Assembly: GCA_036677805.1 (NCBI GenBank)
Contig: JAVBVS010000011.1
Span: forward strand, 76,843-140,842
From: SIG78 sp036677805
Lineage (GTDB): Bacteria; Verrucomicrobiota; Lentisphaeria; Victivallales; Victivallaceae
Direction of reading: 5' to 3'
Length of the DNA: 64,000 nt
The notes beneath the pieces were generated by a model that did no database searches, was not told where the DNA came from, and saw only the letters and a program-made list of their open reading frames with translations. Shown one piece after another: positions 63,810 to 64,000 of this stretch (position 1 is its first letter; each line of letters opens with the position of its first letter). Position numbers and translations under genes: made by a program.

Positions 63810-64000
63810 ATGCTGGACAAAACGTTGACTTATCACGATATCATCATGAAGCTGCGCTCGGAAAAAATTGCCGCGATTCCCGAGTCGAAATTGCCGGAGG
63901 GCTACATTTTCGACTTTTATCACGATGGGGATGAGGAGCATTGGGCGCGGCTCGAATCTTCGGTGCTGGAATTTCCGTCGCCGGAAAAAGCGCTGGCCTA
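63810..64000 (+). CDS. GNAT-like acetyltransferase, N-terminal part only
   Basis: 63 codons before the window ends: MLDKTLTYHDIIMKLRSEKI, LPEGYIFDFYHDGDEEHWAR and LESSVLEFPSPEKALAY. GAGG is 5 bases before the ATG. The DGDEExWARxExSVxEF pattern is that of a family of GNAT acetyltransferases from anaerobes, as far as can be recognised; the acetyl-CoA-binding motifs lie beyond the window, so the call is tentative. Confidence 0.6.
   Translation, partial: MLDKTLTYHDIIMKLRSEKIAAIPESKLPEGYIFDFYHDGDEEHWARLESSVLEFPSPEKALA

Noticed and set aside
1..64000. CRISPR arrays, insertion sequences, integrases, rRNA
   Set aside because: No short regularly spaced repeats, transposase motifs or rRNA sequence were seen anywhere in the window.

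Overview
The window is a GC-rich bacterial chromosome segment (AT-rich only in promoters and terminators), cut through a gene at each end. The housekeeping gene content, a prepilin-like protein with the N-terminus FTLIELLVVIAII, a GntR-headed/LacI-like regulator next to a secreted glycoside-hydrolase-like protein, and a rubrerythrin-based oxidative defence locus suggest an anaerobic, polysaccharide-using member of the PVC superphylum, most likely Lentisphaerota (Victivallis-like). That placement is inference from gene content; no rRNA lies in the window.

Layout. 1-8.7 kb (minus): the N-terminal 934 codons of dnaE, then an isolated 1,875-residue hybrid sensor histidine kinase with its own consensus promoter. 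8.9-20.8 kb (minus): one operon, SNF2-type ATPase - recC - recB - recD. 20.9-24.4 kb (plus): bifunctional NAD(P)HX repair enzyme, a sugar-isomerase-like TIM barrel and two unknown membrane proteins. 24.5-26.2 kb (plus): a Fur/PerR-type repressor and a single polypeptide joining flavin reductase, rubredoxin, rubrerythrin and rubredoxin, closed by a strong terminator. 26.3-27.8 kb (minus): a pair of overlapping amidohydrolase-family genes, one of which has lost the metal ligands.

28-37.8 kb (minus): two classical translation clusters, thrS-infC-rpmI-rplT-(terminator)-pheS-pheT and rpsP-khpA-trmD-rplS-rnhB. infC appears to start at AUC, ThrRS has no TGS domain, and rimM is absent from its usual place. 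37.8-42.1 kb (minus): MATE transporter, ispF and a double PilT ATPase, whose promoter overlaps that of dut head to head inside a perfect 12-bp inverted repeat. 42.2-47.1 kb (plus): dut, uvrC, tRNA-Cys, rpmF-plsX-fabH, tRNA-Pro.

47.4-53.9 kb: small lipoprotein (plus), then on the minus strand an MFS transporter with an Fe-S flavoprotein-like reductase, a fluoride riboswitch - crcB - MFS unit, a frameshifted gene remnant, two GNAT acetyltransferases and a second flavoprotein-like reductase. 54-57.7 kb (minus): metK - adenosine-kinase-like pfkB - ahcY, which together form an S-adenosylmethionine recycling operon. 57.8-64 kb (plus): a lone phage-type terminase large subunit, then the GntR/LacI regulator, a vestigial duplicate of a pseudopilin 5' end, the intact pseudopilin gene, a secreted TIM-barrel glycoside-hydrolase-like protein and the start of a GNAT-like gene.

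Promoters are readable: many transcription units have a TTGnnn box, 16-17 bases, and a -10 of TATATT, often preceded by GGC. Most genes have a GGAGG-like ribosome binding site, which was used to choose starts. No CRISPR array, insertion sequence or rRNA was seen.
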